Positions 14,305 through 14,754 of a DNA stretch of 14,754 nt are shown here, piece by piece. Below the pieces are notes generated by a model. The model ran no database searches. It had not been told where the DNA came from and saw only the letters and a list, made by a program, of their open reading frames with translations. How positions within the stretch are numbered: position 1 is the stretch's first letter; every line of letters starts with the position of its first letter. Made by a program: the position numbers and the translations under genes. Source of the stretch: CAYRJA01 sp964424455 (GTDB lineage: Bacteria > Bacteroidota > Bacteroidia > Chitinophagales > UBA10324); the NCBI GenBank assembly GCA_964424455.1, contig CAYRJA010000081.1:1-14754 (forward strand). The letters are read 5' to 3'.

Positions 14305-14690
14305 ACGCACTTGCAGACGATGAAATTGGCGACAATATTCATTGGCTTGTAAACCAACATAAAACTGACATCTGCAAAGGACACATTGGAATGATTTGGC
14401 TTTCTGGCAAAGAGGCAGGAATTTATGCGATTACTGAAATACTTACCGACCCAACTTTAATGTTAGAGCCAATACCCGAACAAAAATATTGGACGGACAC
14501 ATCCGACAAAGAAGGTGAAAAGACAAGAGTGAAAATGAAGATTATCAAAAGTTTGCTCCACTCTCCACTGACAAAAGAAACTATAATGAAAACCCAGGGA
14601 CTGCAAGGGATGAGAATATTAAGACAACCTCAGGGGACAAACTTTCGTGTGACAGCAAAGGAATGGAATATAATCAAGACGATGATATGA
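14301..14690 (+). CDS. EVE-domain part of the split nuclease-EVE gene
   Basis: The open frame covers most of an EVE (PUA-like) domain. Before the ATG it reads ANPQRYDI, then NALADDEIGDNIHWLVNQH, then CKGHIGMIWLSGKEAGIYAITEI, the hallmark GH-x-G-x-IW-SG-x-x-AGIYA block of the modified-base-binding pocket, ending near 14690. Its first strand, WIFQ, is in the upstream frame. The ATG at 14301 overlaps the upstream stop (ATGA), giving a 129-aa product that would lack strand 1. A TTG at 14265 would restore more residues but not that strand. Either this is one 290-aa gene broken by a one-base loss near 14277, or a coupled two-protein arrangement. No slippery heptamer is seen at the junction. The R''-like box begins 17 nt after the stop. 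Confidence 0.7.
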   Translation: MNALADDEIGDNIHWLVNQHKTDICKGHIGMIWLSGKEAGIYAITEILTDPTLMLEPIPEQKYWTDTSDKEGEKTRVKMKIIKSLLHSPLTKETIMKTQGLQGMRILRQPQGTNFRVTAKEWNIIKTMI

Positions 14691-14700
14691 AAGGGAAAGA

Positions 14701-14754
14701 ACAACGAACCGCTAATAACTAAGTTTTCGTCTTGCCCGTAGGGCACGAGATGAA
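14701..14754. repeat. start of a second attC-like site, with a palindrome in it
   Basis: ACCGCTAA (14708-14715) is the exact reverse complement of TTAGCGGT at 13779-13786, the 5' end of the same cassette-like unit; similarity extends outward (14701-14715 against 13779-13792, one mismatch and one extra base). Next comes a hairpin, TTCGTCT-TGCCC (14726-14737) with GGGCA-CG-AGATGAA (14741-14754), loop GTA, of the same CC-GTA-GG type as the palindromes at 12416-12536. The window ends at the hairpin's last base, so L and R' boxes cannot be seen. Confidence 0.5.

Noticed and set aside
1..14754. CRISPR array, tRNA or rRNA genes
   Set aside because: No regularly spaced direct repeats and no cloverleaf or rRNA-like stretches were seen on reading both strands by eye.

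Overview
The window is about 38% GC by eye and looks like a member of the Bacteroidota. Reasons: genes lack obvious Shine-Dalgarno sequences; there are good matches to the Bacteroidota promoter (TTG-N19-TAnnTTTG) at the rpmI-rplT / ettA divergence; the NtrY-like kinase, the TonB-domain protein and the rng-type C-terminus have Bacteroidota character. The genus cannot be fixed from this sequence.

Left part (1-8.4 kb): after 431 gene-free bases comes a tight mazG-ntrY-like pair on the + strand (nucleotide house-cleaning enzyme, then a very large membrane histidine kinase). A 909-bp IS5-family insertion sequence (5021-5929, 18-bp perfect inverted repeats, ATT on both sides) sits in the short gap before a second two-component pair (histidine kinase + OmpR-type response regulator). 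The IS transposase needs a -1 frameshift at an A7 run to recover its N-terminus.

Middle part (7.6-12.1 kb): convergent to the response regulator, an hldD-tonB-domain pair lies on the - strand (heptose epimerase for LPS core; secreted TonB-C protein). Then come rplT and rpmI (L20, L35) on the - strand with a terminator and a near-perfect promoter, diverging from ettA (ABC-F translation factor) on the + strand. This is ordinary core-genome content.

Right part (12.15-14.75 kb) is accessory and the most interesting. It starts with a decayed 3' fragment of an RNase E/G family gene, frameshifted and interrupted by a cluster of short perfect palindromes (CC-GTA-GG type cores, REP/PATE-like). Next are another folded repeat and a promoter-like site. 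Then follow two consecutive units that resemble integron gene cassettes: one with a reverse-oriented PD-(D/E)XK nuclease gene, one with a NucS/DUF91-type nuclease plus EVE-domain gene. Between them lies a 136-nt attC-like imperfect cruciform (paired R and L boxes, unpaired spacers, 73-nt loop). In both units the 5' end is complementary to the unit's own 3' R''-like box, as expected of circularisable cassettes. No integrase is in the window, so this would be a CALIN-like cluster (attC sites without an integrase), possibly of a lineage-specific type.

The nuclease-EVE gene is split by a -1 frameshift exactly at the first strand of the EVE domain, with an ATGA stop/start overlap just after. A repeated 9-mer, CTGTWACAG, is also far more frequent across the whole window than base composition predicts.
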